A DNA stretch of 64,000 bases from Variovorax ginsengisoli (GCF_030486595.1 NZ_JAUJZH010000003.1:1-64000); one strand, 5' to 3'. Numbered from the stretch's first letter, positions 38,201 to 48,353 are shown. The notes: generated by a model from the sequence alone, not told the origin. A program made the numbers and translations.

Positions 38201-41200
38201 GTAGCGGTCGATGCAGGGCATCAGCGCCTCGATGCTGTCGCCGGCCGCGGTCGCGAAGGTCAGGCGCGCGCTGGCGCCCGGCGCGATCGACAGCGTGACC
38301 CGCAAGCAGGCGATCGGGTCGAGCCCGTTGACCGGCGTGCCGTCGGCGGCCAGTGGCTGGGCGTCGAGCGCGGGCTCGGCCAACGTGCGGTTGCGCCCGA
38401 TGAAGGCGCGGCGGTCGGTCATGCAGTCCACCGCCAGCACCTGAGCATCGACCGCGGCGACGAAGTGCGCGGCGGCCACCACCGGGTCGCCGTGCAGGCG
38501 CGGCTTGCGTGCCATCAGCAGTGCGCGCCAGCCCGGCTCCCAGCGGCTCTCGATGAACAGGTTGGCGAAGGCCGGATGGGCCTCGTCCGCCTTCGGGTTC
38601 GACAGCACCGGCTCGAAGTACGAGATCAGTTCGAGGATGCGGGCCTCGCTGCCCGTGTTGTGCAGTTCGACAGTGCGCAGCTCGGTGTCGTCCTCGGGGC
38701 TGATCAGCACGGTGGTTCGCGCCTGCAGGCCCGGGCCGCTGGCTTCGAACTGCACCTGGTCGGCCAGGAAGCGCGCGCCGTAGCGCCAGCCGGGGCCAGG
38801 CGCCGGGAGCGCGGTCAGCGAGGCCAGCGCGTGGGTCTGCGTGTCACGCACATAGAAGAAGCTGCCGTAGCCGTCGCGCAGCGGATCGTCGCGCCAGCGG
38901 CTGACGTTGAACGAACGCCAGCGGCTGACGCCGGCGCCGTTGGCGCGCAGCGCCACCGTGTAGCGGCCGTTCGACAGCAGGTGGGTCGGCTGGAAGCCGG
39001 CACCCATGGGATCGACCGTGCGCGGCTGGAACACCGGCGCCGCCTCGCCGGTGGCCGGCTCGGGCGGCGTGCGCGGATCGGCGCTGCCGATGATCTGGCG
39101 CGGCGTGCGCTCGTGCAGCAGGGAGGCGTGCGCCTGCACCAGCGGCGCGCTCCCGAACCAGCGCCGCGCGGCGCCGCCGCGCACCGCGTTGCACAAGGCC
39201 ACCAGCGACATGCCCTGGTGATGCGCCATCACGTTGCGCACCACGGTGAAGGCCTGGCCTTCGGTCTGGCGCGAGACCGTGAAGTCGACCGCGTCGTAGA
39301 AGCCGAACTCCCCGCGCGCCCCGAGCGATTCGAGCCGGCGCAGGTTGGCGACCGCGTCGACCGGCGCGATCGCCGCCGCCATCGCGCTGGCATAGGGCGC
39401 CACCACGCGGTCGGCCGGCGGCGTGCGGCGCAGCGCGAGCCGCGGCACGCCGAAGGGCGAGTACTGGTAGGCGAGCGAATGGTCCTGCGCGAAGTAGGCG
39501 GATTCGGAGACGCCCCAGGGCAGGCCCTGGGCGTTGCCGAAGACCTGCTGCTCGCCGATGGCGGCGCGCATCGCGACCTCGAGCAGCCCGCCCTCGGGCT
39601 CGGCCATCACCAGCGTGGGCATCAGGTACTCGAACATCGAACCCGACCAGGACTTGAGCCCCGGCAGCACGCCGACCGACAGGAACGGCCGCCCGAGCGC
39701 CATCCAGTGGCGCCGCGGCACGTCGCCCTTGGCGATCGCGAGGAAGCTCAGCAGGCGCGCCTCGGAGGCCAGCAGGTCGTAGTAGCTGGCATCGAGCAGG
39801 TTGTCGTCGACCCGCAGCCCGATGTGGAACAGGTGGCGCTTGGTGTCGTAGAGGCCGCTGAAGTCCATCCCGGCGCAGAGGGTCTCGCAGCGCCCGGCGA
39901 GCGCCTCGAGCGCCGCGGCTGCCGATGCGTCGCTGCTTTCGGCGGAAAAGCCGCGGCAGGCCTGTGCCACGGCGATCAGGTGGCCGGCGAGGTTGCCGCT
40001 GTCGACACTGGACACATAGGCCGGCGGCAGCTTCTGCAGGTTCCGGGTGTCATACCAGTTGTAGAGATGGCCCTGGTGCTTGTCGAGCCGGTCGATGGCG
40101 TCGAGCGTGGCGGCCAGCCGCCCGGCCAGCGCCGGGGTGCCGATCCAGCCGAACTCCCGGGCGCAGCAGCAGGCCAGCAGGTACATGCCGATGTTGGTCG
40201 GCGAGGTGCGGTGCGCGAGGGTCGGCTCGGGCTCGAGCTGCAGGTTGTCGGGCGGCAGGTGATTGTCGTCGGGGCCGACGACATGCTCGAAGAAACGCCA
40301 GCAGTCGCGCGCCAATGTCTCGAGATAGCGCTGGTGCTCGGGTTCGAGGTCGCTGGCGGAACCGGTCGGTGTGCGGCTGCTCCACCAGGCCGCCAGCGGG
40401 GCCAGCGCCCACAGCGAGAAGAGCGAGGCTCCGAGCCAGGGGTGCGGGCTCCGGAGCGATGCCAGTGCGAGCGCGATGCAGGCTGCGCTGGTGAGCGCCG
40501 AGCCGCGCACGAAATCGCTCAACGCGTAGCGTGCCTGCGCCTGGGCCTGGGCGGCAGTGGTCCATTCGAGCAGATGCCGCCGGCTGGCCAGCAGCCTCCA
40601 TGCGGCCCGCGCGCTGGCGTCCAGAAGCAGGCGTGCCTGCGCCGCCAGCTGCACGAACTGCCAACACGCGCCGGCCATCGCGCGCAGCAGTTCGGTGCCG
40701 CCGATATCGAAGAAATGCGGCAGCTCGATCGAGCGCCGAGTCGGCACCAGTCCCGCCAGCGCCCCGAGCAGGGGGCCGAGGACCAGGGCCGATGCCACGG
40801 CGGCGAACGCCCACGACAGCGGCAGGGCGTCCGTGAAGAGGACCCAGGCGAGCAGCGCCGCCGAGGCAGGCACCACCAGGGCGCGTCGCAGGTTGTCGCT
40901 CATCTTCCAGAGCCCGAGTGCGTCGATGCCGAAGCGCCACGGGCGCAGCATCAGCGGCAGCAGCTGCCAGTCGCCGCGGGTCCAGCGATGCACGCGCGAG
41001 GCGGCCACGCCGGCGTGATGCGGATGGTCCTCGACCAGCACCAGGTCGCTCACCACGGCGCAGCGCGCCACCGTGCCTTCGAGCAGGTCGTGGCTCAGCA
41101 CCGCGCCGTCGGGCAGCCGGCGGTCGAGCGTGGCGTGCACCGCCTGGACGTCGAGCAGCCCCTTGCCGGTGAAGGAACCGGTGCCGAAGACGTCCTGGTA

Positions 41201-43372
41201 GATGTCGGAGGCGCTGTTGCTGTAGGGGTCGAGGCCGCACTGGCCGGCGAACATCCAGTGAAACGGGGAGCGCTCTTCGCGCTCCGGGAACGGTGTGACG
41301 ATGCGCGGCTGAAAGATGCCGAAGCCGGCCGTGACGCGCCGGCCGGCGGGGTCGGTCTGCGGCGCGTTCAGCGGGTGCGCCGCCACCGCCACCAACTCGC
41401 GCAGCGTACCGGGGGGCAGGCCGGTGTCGCTGTCGAGCGTCATCACGTAAGGAATGCGGTCGGCGAGCCCGGCGCCGCCGGCTTCCGCCACGAAGCCGCT
41501 GGCGTCGCCTGTGGCCAGCAGGCGCAGCAGCATCTCGAGCTTGCCGCGCTTGCGCTCCCAGCCCATCCACCGCTGCTCGGTCTCGGACCAGGTGCGCGGC
41601 CGGTGCAGCAGCAGGAAGCGCGCGCCGGCGCCGGGATAGGTGTCGTTGAGCGCGCCGATCCGGCGCAGGGCGTCGTCCAGCAGCAGCGAATCGCCGGGCA
41701 TCGACGCTTGGTCGGCATCGGCCCAGTCGGTGAGCAGCGCGAACTGGGCCTGGTCTTCGCGGTTGGCGAGCCAGTGCAGCTCGAGCCGCCGGGCCAGTTG
41801 CGCGTTCGCCTCGATCGAGCTCAGCATCGAAGGCACCACGACCAGCACGCGGTGCGCCGGCGGAATGCCGTCGGCGAATTCGAGCCTTGGGAGGGCCCGG
41901 ACCCGGGTCGATTCCGCGACGATGCGGTGCACCAGCGCGATCACCGCTTCGGACAGCGGCCAGGCGAGCAGCACCAGCGCCACCACCGAGGTCCAGCCGG
42001 CGTCGGGCCAGCCGTTGCGGTTCAGGCCGTGGACCGCGGCGGCCAGCAGCAGCGAGGTGCCGGTGGCGATGGCCGCCAGGTAGAGCGCCAGGCGCCAGTT
42101 GCTGCCGGGCTGGCGGCGGTGCCGCACCGCCGCGGCCTTGTCATCGCTGCGTGCCGGTGCGAGCGCGGCGACCAGTTCCGGGCGGCCTTGGCCGAACAGG
42201 TAGTAGCCGGCCGTCCGTTCGGCGCTCGACCCGCGGGCCGGCTGCGCGAGGTCTGCGACGTCGGCATCGGCGGCGGCCTGCAGCGCCAGTCCGACCACGG
42301 CCTGCGCCACCTCGCGCTCCGTTTGTCTGGTGCTGCGCGCCACCTGTTCCATCGCCTGCGTGATCTGCTGGCGCGTGAGTTCGCTCTCGCGGCCGAAGCT
42401 CGGCAGCTCGCGCAGCACCCGCAGCGAGCGGCTCACGGGCTCGATCAGATCGGCCCAGTCGACCTGGCCGATCATGCGCAGCGTCGTGATGATGTTGCCG
42501 ACCGTGAGGTTGGCCGCCGCCTGCGCGGATTGGGCGTCGGCGATCAGCGCCGGCCCGTTCGGGCAGTGCTGCTCGCACCACTTGACGAGCGCGGGCGGAT
42601 GCTCGCCCTGCTCGACCGGCAGCCGTTGCCAGAGCTGGGTCAGGTAGCTGTCCTGCATGCCGCGGCTCTGCAGTGCGCGATACAGCACGTCGAGTTCGTG
42701 CGACGACAGCGAATCGGCCGCGTCCCAGGCCGCGTGCGCCACTTCGCGCGCGACCTTGTTCTCGGCGATGCTTTCGGCGACCCGGCGCAGGTTCTCGAGC
42801 AGCACCACGCGCAGCGTGGTCGGCAGCGCCCAGAGTTCGCCGAGCGTGAGCTCGTCGATGTCCTGGTAGGCATCCAGGAAAGCCGTGAACAGCGTCTTGT
42901 TGAGGACGCTATCGGTGTGCGCCACGTAGGCCCAGGCGATCCCGTAGACACGCGGCAGCCCGGCCAGCGGCGGCGCCGCGAGCTTCGGCAAGCGCGCGTA
43001 GTAGCGCCGCGGCACGCCTTCGCGGATCTGCTGCAGCTGCGCCTCGACCAGGTGGAAGTTGTCGAGCAGCCATTCGGCCGCCGGCGACACATAGCGCCCG
43101 CTCTGCGAGATCAGCGCGATGTAGTCGTAGGCGCTGCGCAGCGACTCGAGGTTCTTGTCGACCCGCGGAAAGAAAGGATTGCCGTCGCCGCGCGCGTCCG
43201 CGGACTGCACCACCTGCGCCCGCGCCAGGCTGTGGCCGTGCTGCGCGAAGCGCTGGGCGCCGAACAGCTCGGCGCGGATCGGCGCTTCGACCGGCTCGTG
43301 CGGCCCGAGGAGGAGCGCGCGTGCGTACTGGCTGAGGGTGTCGAGCCGGTCGACGACCGCCGCGGCGCTCAA
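35201..43372 (-). CDS. ndvB: Cyclic beta-1,2-glucan synthase
   Basis: A 2723-residue NdvB/Cgs-type enzyme that initiates, elongates and cyclises beta-1,2-glucan from UDP-glucose at the inner membrane. The N-terminal part has multiple helices (for example LALYLAAIATGTSLLLAAAVHGL near residue 430). The GT84 transferase has TLDSDTGLPPG and RVHRWTRGDWQ. A glycoamylase-like middle (EYLMPTLVMAEPEGGLLE) and C-terminal GH94 phosphorylase-like module with MGTGDWNDGMNRVGHEG follow. All the main motifs are intact. The start is TTG at 43372, overlapping the stop of the upstream small gene as TTGA; no better start exists. It converges with the AI-2E gene, 21 bases apart. Products are osmoregulated periplasmic glucans important for host interaction and envelope homeostasis. 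Confidence 0.93.
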   Translation of the reverse strand: MSAAAVVDRLDTLSQYARALLLGPHEPVEAPIRAELFGAQRFAQHGHSLARAQVVQSADARGDGNPFFPRVDKNLESLRSAYDYIALISQSGRYVSPAAEWLLDNFHLVEAQLQQIREGVPRRYYARLPKLAAPPLAGLPRVYGIAWAYVAHTDSVLNKTLFTAFLDAYQDIDELTLGELWALPTTLRVVLLENLRRVAESIAENKVAREVAHAAWDAADSLSSHELDVLYRALQSRGMQDSYLTQLWQRLPVEQGEHPPALVKWCEQHCPNGPALIADAQSAQAAANLTVGNIITTLRMIGQVDWADLIEPVSRSLRVLRELPSFGRESELTRQQITQAMEQVARSTRQTEREVAQAVVGLALQAAADADVADLAQPARGSSAERTAGYYLFGQGRPELVAALAPARSDDKAAAVRHRRQPGSNWRLALYLAAIATGTSLLLAAAVHGLNRNGWPDAGWTSVVALVLLAWPLSEAVIALVHRIVAESTRVRALPRLEFADGIPPAHRVLVVVPSMLSSIEANAQLARRLELHWLANREDQAQFALLTDWADADQASMPGDSLLLDDALRRIGALNDTYPGAGARFLLLHRPRTWSETEQRWMGWERKRGKLEMLLRLLATGDASGFVAEAGGAGLADRIPYVMTLDSDTGLPPGTLRELVAVAAHPLNAPQTDPAGRRVTAGFGIFQPRIVTPFPEREERSPFHWMFAGQCGLDPYSNSASDIYQDVFGTGSFTGKGLLDVQAVHATLDRRLPDGAVLSHDLLEGTVARCAVVSDLVLVEDHPHHAGVAASRVHRWTRGDWQLLPLMLRPWRFGIDALGLWKMSDNLRRALVVPASAALLAWVLFTDALPLSWAFAAVASALVLGPLLGALAGLVPTRRSIELPHFFDIGGTELLRAMAGACWQFVQLAAQARLLLDASARAAWRLLASRRHLLEWTTAAQAQAQARYALSDFVRGSALTSAACIALALASLRSPHPWLGASLFSLWALAPLAAWWSSRTPTGSASDLEPEHQRYLETLARDCWRFFEHVVGPDDNHLPPDNLQLEPEPTLAHRTSPTNIGMYLLACCCAREFGWIGTPALAGRLAATLDAIDRLDKHQGHLYNWYDTRNLQKLPPAYVSSVDSGNLAGHLIAVAQACRGFSAESSDASAAAALEALAGRCETLCAGMDFSGLYDTKRHLFHIGLRVDDNLLDASYYDLLASEARLLSFLAIAKGDVPRRHWMALGRPFLSVGVLPGLKSWSGSMFEYLMPTLVMAEPEGGLLEVAMRAAIGEQQVFGNAQGLPWGVSESAYFAQDHSLAYQYSPFGVPRLALRRTPPADRVVAPYASAMAAAIAPVDAVANLRRLESLGARGEFGFYDAVDFTVSRQTEGQAFTVVRNVMAHHQGMSLVALCNAVRGGAARRWFGSAPLVQAHASLLHERTPRQIIGSADPRTPPEPATGEAAPVFQPRTVDPMGAGFQPTHLLSNGRYTVALRANGAGVSRWRSFNVSRWRDDPLRDGYGSFFYVRDTQTHALASLTALPAPGPGWRYGARFLADQVQFEASGPGLQARTTVLISPEDDTELRTVELHNTGSEARILELISYFEPVLSNPKADEAHPAFANLFIESRWEPGWRALLMARKPRLHGDPVVAAAHFVAAVDAQVLAVDCMTDRRAFIGRNRTLAEPALDAQPLAADGTPVNGLDPIACLRVTLSIAPGASARLTFATAAGDSIEALMPCIDRYLQPMHVERATRMAATLAQVRLRDLSIDPAKNLALQDLTTILTYTTPRTMRDRGLIDLRQIWRFGISGDKPIVLVTIHSMAGKGLVDTLLRAQPWWGFGGVACDLVVINGEPHSYLMPLQRDIEALRSRVAQQTQNSFPRNDAAGFYLLRDAELTPAEKAALSSLARAVFTADGRTLESQVAALRESAGPPSEGAVASPPLAIARLPAMAHVADAATAPQGAFDAQSGEFRFEVDVNRRTARPWVNVIANPNFGFQVSEAGTGYTWAGNSRLHQVTPWSNDPVQDPAFEHYLLQDLDSRELLPLTPAGRGGAAARHRVRHGQGYTVFECLHRNVVLETTFFADREERIKGVHVKVRNEGVGARRLRAVAMVEWQLGAARGERRTVHTWKPEDLPAVFGQQRESSAGFGGSSGFVAIAGLGGATQWTSDRSEFFAGRGSIELPDSLAGRAGSGLDACAAVAGEFSLAAGASASFCFMLGHADSAEAAVDMARRWQQRDIGEALAQARGFWDELLGRLQVSTPDPLFDAMVNRWLVYQTLSCRLWAKAGFYQAGGAFGFRDQLQDAMAFALTDPLRLREQILVNAARQFPEGDVQHWWHMPGGAGVRTHFSDDLLWLPFAAAHYVEVSADRSLLDERVSFLDGPAIPEGAEDAYYPPRTSEQNASVYEHGARAIDKSLATGLHGLPLMGTGDWNDGMNRVGHEGRGESVWLAWFLCSVVERFAPFALARGEGERAKRWLAARQGWIAALHDAGWDGAWFRRAFFDNGAPLGSSINDECAIDLIAQAWSVLSNASDPTHTGAALASMKSHLHDERLGLMRLLDPPLAHSPNNPGYIQAYPPGVRENGGQYAHAAVWALMAQALDGDTEGAWKTFEGLSPAHRARHPERGPLYEIEPYVMAGDIYSAAPYAGRGGWSWYTGSAAWLHRAAVETLLGLSVRGDQLALTPRVPAHWPGFEIALQLAGKRFTLRFGDAGSTPATHRAAIGEWVIWRMWPQDAIVQIG

Positions 43373-43587
43373 GCGAAGGCGAACAGTCCGATGGCGAGCA
43401 CGCCGGCCACACAGGCCATCGTCACGATGCGGCCAGCGGCGACGGATCGCACCTGCTGCAGATGGCTGCGGACCGCGAACCATCGTCCCTGGGCCCGTGC
43501 GCAATGCCGCATGTGCGAAGCCAGCGCGTCGAAGTCGCCGCTGACGAAGTCGATCGGGGAACGGACAAGCGATTGCGGGGATGACAT
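43369..43587 (-). CDS. Small membrane protein coupled to ndvB, unknown function
   Basis: A 72-residue protein of no family I recognise. It starts MSSPQSLVRSPIDF, has a basic middle (HCARAQGRWFAVRSHLQQVRSVA) and ends with a single hydrophobic helix (IVTMACVAGVLAIGLFAFA) that runs to the C-terminus, as in tail-anchored or small inner-membrane proteins. Its TGA stop overlaps the TTG start of ndvB, so ribosomes finishing it could re-initiate on ndvB. A role in localising or regulating the synthase is inference from this coupling. Confidence 0.7.
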   Translation of the reverse strand: MSSPQSLVRSPIDFVSGDFDALASHMRHCARAQGRWFAVRSHLQQVRSVAAGRIVTMACVAGVLAIGLFAFA

Positions 43588-43740
43588 GGCGGAGTTTTCC
43601 TGTGAACGACCCTGAAGCCGCCGCGCGATTGCGAGAGCTGTGAACGTGGGGGTCAGGGTACTCCCTATGCCATGGCCTTTCTTTTCCGCTTGGCCGGGAA
43701 CGGGTGTAGGAGATCGCGGACAGTGCCCGCTCGCGCCGGT

Positions 43741-46587
43741 TCAGCCGGTGTTGCGCAGGCCCGCCGCTACCCCGTTGATCGACATGTGGATGCCCTTCTG
43801 CAGCCGCTCGTCGACCTGGCCCGCGCGGTAGCGGCGCATCAGCTCGACCTGCAGGTGGTGCAGCGGATCGATGTAGGGGAAGCGGTGCCGGATCGAACGC
43901 TGCATGTCGGCGTTGCCTTCCAGGCGCTGCTTGGCGCCGGTGATCAGCGTCAGCGCGTCGGAGGTGCGGTGCCATTCGGCCTCGATCATCGAGAACACCT
44001 TCTGCCGCAGCTTCTTCTCGGCCACCAGCTCCGAGTAGCGCGAGGCCAGGGCCAGGTCGCTCTTGGCCAGCACCATGTCCATGTTCGACAGCAAGGTGCG
44101 AAAGAAGGGCCATTGGGCGTACATGCGCTGCAGCAGCGCCTGGCGTTCCTTGCGCGCGGCCGGGTTGGCCGCCTGCGCGAGGAAGCGCTCGATCGCCGAG
44201 CCGAAGCCATACCAGCCGGGCAGCGTCAGGCGGCACTGGCCCCAGCTGAAGCTCCAGGGTACGGCGCGCAGGTCCTCGATGCTGCGGCTCGGATTGCGCG
44301 AGGCCGGGCGTGAGCCGATGTTGAGTTCGGCGATCTCGCGGATCGGCGTGGCGCTGAAGAAGTAGTCGCCGAAGCCGGGTGTGTCGTAGACCAGTGCGCG
44401 GTAGGCGGCCATGCTGGCCGCCGACAGTTCGGCCGCTGCGGCGACGAAGGTGGCGGGCGCGGCCTTGGCGGTTGGCAGCAGCGTGGCCTCGAGCGTCGCG
44501 GCCACCAGCGTCTCGAGGTTGCGGCGGCCGATCTCGCTGTTCGCGTACTTCGAGCCGATCACCTCGCCCTGTTCGGTCAGCCGGATCTGGCCGCGCACCG
44601 TGCCCGGCGGCTGCGCGAGGATCGCCTGGTAGCTCGGACCGCCGCCGCGCCCCACGGTGCCGCCGCGGCCGTGGAACATGCGCAGGCGGATCGCCACGCC
44701 ACTGTGCGCATTGAGGTCGTCGAACAGCGCCACCAGCGCCAGCCCCGCGCGGTACAGCTCCCAGTTGCTGGTGAAGATGCCGCCGTCCTTGTTGCTGTCG
44801 CTGTAGCCCAGCATCACGTCCTGCTCGGCGCCCGAGCGCTGGATCAGCGCGTGGATGCCCGGCAATGCGTAGAAGGCGCGCACGATCGGCGCCGCGTTGC
44901 GCAAGTCCTCGATGGTCTCGAACAGCGGCACCACGATCAGGTCGCTGGTGGCGTTGCCGGCGAGCGTGCCGCGCAGCAGGCCCACTTCCTTCTGGAGCAG
45001 CAGCGCCTCGAGCAGGTCGCTCACCGTCTCGGTGTGGCTGATGATGTAGTGGCGGATCGCCGCGGCACCGAAGCGCGCCCGCGCGGTGCGGGCGGCGGCG
45101 AAGATCGCGAGCTCGCTCCTGGCGAGCGCGGAGTAGTCGGCGTCGGGCACGCGCAGCGGCCGGGCGTCGTCGAGCAGGCGCAGCAGCAGCGCCTGCTTGT
45201 CCTCTTCGGACAGCGCGGCGTAGGCGGGCTCGATGCGTGCGGTGGCCAGCAGCTCGGCCACCACCGCCTCGTGCTTGTCGGAGCTCTGGCGCAGGTCGAC
45301 GGTCGCCAGGTGGAAGCCGAACACCTCGACCGCCCGGATCAGCGGATGCAGGCGCGGCGCGGCGAGCACGCTGCCGTGCTTGTCGGCCAGCGACTCCTCG
45401 ATGGTGTGCAGGTCGGCCAGCAGTTCCTCGGCCGTGGCGTAGGGGTTCTGCGGCCGCACCGCGTGGCGCGCGGCCTCGCCGCCCGTGAGCTCGCGCAAGG
45501 TGGCGGCGAGTCGCGCGTACATGCCGGTCAGCGCCCGGCGGTAGGGCTCGTCGACCCGGTGTTCGTTCTTGTCGGGCGAGCGCTCGGCCAGCGCCTGCAT
45601 CTCGATCGAGACGTCGACCAGTCCGGCCGACAGCGACAGTTCGCCGCCGAGGTAGTGCAGTTCGGTCAGGTAGTGGCGCAGCGCCAGTTCGCTCTGGCGC
45701 TTGAGGGCGTATTCGAGGGTCTCGGCGGTCACGTTGGGATTGCCGTCGCGATCGCCGCCGATCCACTGGCCCATGCGCAGGAACGGCGCCACCGCAGGCA
45801 CGCTGCTGCCATGGGCCAGGGCCTTCTCGAGCTCGGCATAGACGCGCGGAATCTCGCGCAGGAAGGTGGCCTCGTAGTAGCTCAGCGCGTTCTCGATCTC
45901 GTCGGCCACGGTGAGCTTCGAAAAGCGCAGCAGGCGCGTCTGCCACAGCTGGGTCACGCGGGTGCGCATCTGGCGTTCGTTGTCGGCGTACTCGATGGGC
46001 GTCAACGCGTCCTTGCTTCCGGCGAAGGCGCGCTGACGCAGCGCGATCTCGTCGCGCGCCGTGAGCAGCTGCGCGATGGCGCGCTCGGCGTCCAGGATGC
46101 TCTTGCGCTGCACTTCGGTCGGGTGCGCCGTGAGCACCGGCGAGACATAGCTGTGGGCCAGCGACTCGACCACCGCCTCGGGCTTGATGCCGGCCTTGCG
46201 GATGCGCGCCAGCGCCGTCTCCAGGCTGCCCTCGGCGCTCTCGCCCGCACGCTCGGCCTCGGTGCGGCGGCGGATCTGGTGCCGGTCCTCGGCCAGGTTG
46301 GCCAGGTGGCTGAAGTAGGTGAAGGCGCGGATCACGCTCACGGTCTCCGCCGCGCTGAGCCCTTTCAGCAGGTTCTTCAGGGCCCGGTCCGCGGCATGGT
46401 CGGCATCGCGCCGGAAGGCCACCGACAGGGTGCGGATCTTCTCGACCAGCGCGTAGCTCTCGTCGCCTTCCTGTTCGCGGATCACATCGCCCAGGATGCG
46501 CCCGAGGAGCCGGATGTCGGCAATCAGCGGCAGGTCTTCGTCTCGGGTCCGGCGCTTCGCGGCAACCGGTGCGGGGCTCGTCTTCAT
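43741..46587 (-). CDS. ppc: Phosphoenolpyruvate carboxylase
   Basis: A 948-residue enzyme adding bicarbonate to phosphoenolpyruvate to make oxaloacetate. The active-site motifs are present: [13 protein letters not shown] (catalytic His), [35 protein letters not shown] (flexible glycine loop) and [13 protein letters not shown]. The C-terminus is the conserved GLRNTG. ATG 46587 is preceded by gaggagaag. It is divergent from hemC across 94 bases. Cyanase upstream in the window also uses bicarbonate, but nothing links their regulation. Confidence 0.97.
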   Translation of the reverse strand: MKTSPAPVAAKRRTRDEDLPLIADIRLLGRILGDVIREQEGDESYALVEKIRTLSVAFRRDADHAADRALKNLLKGLSAAETVSVIRAFTYFSHLANLAEDRHQIRRRTEAERAGESAEGSLETALARIRKAGIKPEAVVESLAHSYVSPVLTAHPTEVQRKSILDAERAIAQLLTARDEIALRQRAFAGSKDALTPIEYADNERQMRTRVTQLWQTRLLRFSKLTVADEIENALSYYEATFLREIPRVYAELEKALAHGSSVPAVAPFLRMGQWIGGDRDGNPNVTAETLEYALKRQSELALRHYLTELHYLGGELSLSAGLVDVSIEMQALAERSPDKNEHRVDEPYRRALTGMYARLAATLRELTGGEAARHAVRPQNPYATAEELLADLHTIEESLADKHGSVLAAPRLHPLIRAVEVFGFHLATVDLRQSSDKHEAVVAELLATARIEPAYAALSEEDKQALLLRLLDDARPLRVPDADYSALARSELAIFAAARTARARFGAAAIRHYIISHTETVSDLLEALLLQKEVGLLRGTLAGNATSDLIVVPLFETIEDLRNAAPIVRAFYALPGIHALIQRSGAEQDVMLGYSDSNKDGGIFTSNWELYRAGLALVALFDDLNAHSGVAIRLRMFHGRGGTVGRGGGPSYQAILAQPPGTVRGQIRLTEQGEVIGSKYANSEIGRRNLETLVAATLEATLLPTAKAAPATFVAAAAELSAASMAAYRALVYDTPGFGDYFFSATPIREIAELNIGSRPASRNPSRSIEDLRAVPWSFSWGQCRLTLPGWYGFGSAIERFLAQAANPAARKERQALLQRMYAQWPFFRTLLSNMDMVLAKSDLALASRYSELVAEKKLRQKVFSMIEAEWHRTSDALTLITGAKQRLEGNADMQRSIRHRFPYIDPLHHLQVELMRRYRAGQVDERLQKGIHMSINGVAAGLRNTG

Positions 46588-46681
46588 TCGAAACTTCTCC
46601 TCGGGGACTGGGGATGCGCCGACGTTGCTGCGGCGCAACATGCTAGCATCCTCCGGTCTCTTTCTCATTTGGAAAACGGTC
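46588..46681. promoter_or_regulatory. Divergent ppc / hemC promoter region with a 10-base palindrome
   Basis: The 94 bases between the two divergent start codons must contain both promoters. A perfect palindrome atgctagcat (46640-46649) lies near the centre, next to a small dyad (cgccgacgttgctgcggcg). The ATG inside the palindrome is also an in-frame alternative start for hemC. The DNA rightward of it is AT-richer (ctttctcatttggaaaa). Operator function is a guess. Confidence 0.4.
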
Positions 46682-47575
46682 TTGAGCAACATCGTGATCG
46701 CCACGCGCGAAAGCCGCCTGGCCATGTGGCAGGCCGAACACGTCAAGGCGCTCCTGCAAGAACAGGGCCACACGGTCGAACTGCTGGGCATGACCACCCG
46801 CGGCGACCAGATCCTCGACCGCTCGCTCAGCAAGGTCGGCGGCAAGGGCCTGTTCGTCAAGGAACTCGAAACCGCGCTCGAAGACGGGCGCGCCGACATC
46901 GCGGTGCATTCGCTCAAGGACGTGCCGATGGACCTGCCCGAGGGCTTTGCGCTGGCCTGCGTGCTCGAGCGCGAAGACCCGCGCGATGCACTGGTGTCGC
47001 CGCGCTACGCCTCGCTCGCCGAGTTGCCGCAGGGTGCGGTGGTCGGCACCTCCAGCCTGCGCCGCGTGGTGCTGCTGCGCGCGCTCAGGCCCGACCTGCG
47101 CATCGAGTCCCTGCGCGGCAATCTCGACACCCGGCTGCGCAAGCTCGACGAGGGCCAGTACGACGCCATCGTGCTGGCCGCCGCCGGGCTCAAGCGGTTG
47201 GCGCTGGAGAGCCGCATCCGCGAATGCTTCGAACCCGACACGATGCTGCCGGCGGCGGGGCAGGGTGCGCTCGGCATCGAGGTCCGGACCGAGCGGGCCG
47301 ATCTGCTGGCGCTGCTGGCGCCCCTCGACAGCCGCCGCGACGGCCTCGCGACCGCCGCCGAGCGCGCCGTCAGCCGCACGATGGGCGGCAGCTGCTCGAT
47401 GCCGCTGGCGGCCCACGCGCGCTGGCAGCCCGACGGCCGCCTGCGCATCGACGCCGCGCTGGGCGACCCCGAAGGCCTGACGCCGCTGGTGCGGGCCCAA
47501 CTGGTGGCCGAGGCCGCCGATGCGGCCCAGGCCACGGCGCTGGGCGAGGCCGCGGCACGTCTGCTGCAGGGATGA
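46682..47575 (+). CDS. hemC: Hydroxymethylbilane synthase (porphobilinogen deaminase)
   Basis: A 297-residue enzyme joining four porphobilinogens to hydroxymethylbilane. It begins [20 protein letters not shown], then [37 protein letters not shown] and [19 protein letters not shown]. The cofactor-attaching cysteine is in [13 protein letters not shown] (about residue 239). The TTG at 46682 is taken as start because homology begins there and a ggaaaacgg site precedes it. The ATG at 46640 would add 14 residues. It is first of the heme operon hemC-hemD-hemX-hemY. Confidence 0.95.
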   Translation: MSNIVIATRESRLAMWQAEHVKALLQEQGHTVELLGMTTRGDQILDRSLSKVGGKGLFVKELETALEDGRADIAVHSLKDVPMDLPEGFALACVLEREDPRDALVSPRYASLAELPQGAVVGTSSLRRVVLLRALRPDLRIESLRGNLDTRLRKLDEGQYDAIVLAAAGLKRLALESRIRECFEPDTMLPAAGQGALGIEVRTERADLLALLAPLDSRRDGLATAAERAVSRTMGGSCSMPLAAHARWQPDGRLRIDAALGDPEGLTPLVRAQLVAEAADAAQATALGEAAARLLQG

Positions 47576-47594
47576 GGCCTCTTTCGGTTTGTCC

Positions 47595-48353
47595 ATGCTG
47601 CTGATCACACGACCGGCCTCGGAAGCCGCGCGCTGGGTGGACGACCTGCGCGCCGCCGGCGTGGACGCCGTGGCGCTGCCCCTGATCGCGATCGCGCCGC
47701 TCGAAGACCCCGCGCCGCTGCAGGCCGCCTGGCGGCGGCTGTCGGGCTACGACGCGCTGATGTTCGTCAGCGCCGCGGCGGCCGAGCACTTCTTTCGCGG
47801 CATCGACCTGCCGCTGCCTGCGCGCCTGCGCTTCTGGGCCACCGGTCCCGGCACCGTGCGCGGGCTGCATGCGGCCGGTGTGCCGCCGGCGGCGATCGAC
47901 GCGCCGCCCGCCGATGCGGCGCAGTTCGATTCCGAGCAGCTCTGGGCCCGCGTGGCGGACCAGGTTCGTCCGGGCATCCGGATCCTGATCGTCCGCGGCG
48001 GCGATGCCACAGGGCAGGCCACGGGACGTGACTGGCTGGCCCGCGAGATCCTGGCCCAGGGCGGCGCCTGCGATGCGGTGGCCGCCTACCGGCGCTTGCC
48101 GCCGCCCTTCGGCGAGGCCGAGCGCCGGTTGGCGGCCGAGGGCGTCAGCGGGGCCGCCGCCTGGCTCTTCAGCAGCTCGGAGGCGATCGCCAATCTGTGC
48201 CGCCTGATGCCGGCCGCCGACTGGCAGCAGGCCCGTGCGCTGGTCACCCACGAGCGCATCGCCGAAGCCGCGCGCGCCGCCGGTTTCGGCCGCGTGGAGG
48301 TCTCGCGTCCATCGCTGTCGGCCTTGGTCGCGTCGATAGAATCCCTGGCATGA
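47595..48353 (+). CDS. hemD: Uroporphyrinogen-III synthase
   Basis: A 252-residue enzyme that cyclises hydroxymethylbilane with inversion of ring D. This family is poorly conserved; recognisable parts are the opening LLITRPASEAARWVDDLRAAG, the SGYDALMFVSAAAAEHFF segment, FWATGPGTVRGLHAAG and the second-domain ILIVRGGDATG. It is 19 bases after hemC and its stop overlaps the hemX start as ATGA, so position within the operon confirms the call. Confidence 0.92.
   Translation: MLLITRPASEAARWVDDLRAAGVDAVALPLIAIAPLEDPAPLQAAWRRLSGYDALMFVSAAAAEHFFRGIDLPLPARLRFWATGPGTVRGLHAAGVPPAAIDAPPADAAQFDSEQLWARVADQVRPGIRILIVRGGDATGQATGRDWLAREILAQGGACDAVAAYRRLPPPFGEAERRLAAEGVSGAAAWLFSSSEAIANLCRLMPAADWQQARALVTHERIAEAARAAGFGRVEVSRPSLSALVASIESLA

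Noticed and set aside
37865..43615. A 1916-codon plus-strand frame opposite ndvB
   Set aside because: The opposite strand encodes a complete glucan synthase with all motifs. The plus frame is His/Arg/Ala-rich and resembles no protein.
43373..45946. Apparent 5' extension of ndvB through the ppc region giving a 3581-codon frame
   Set aside because: The upstream part is a shadow of ppc in another frame. NdvB homology starts at the TTG at 43372.
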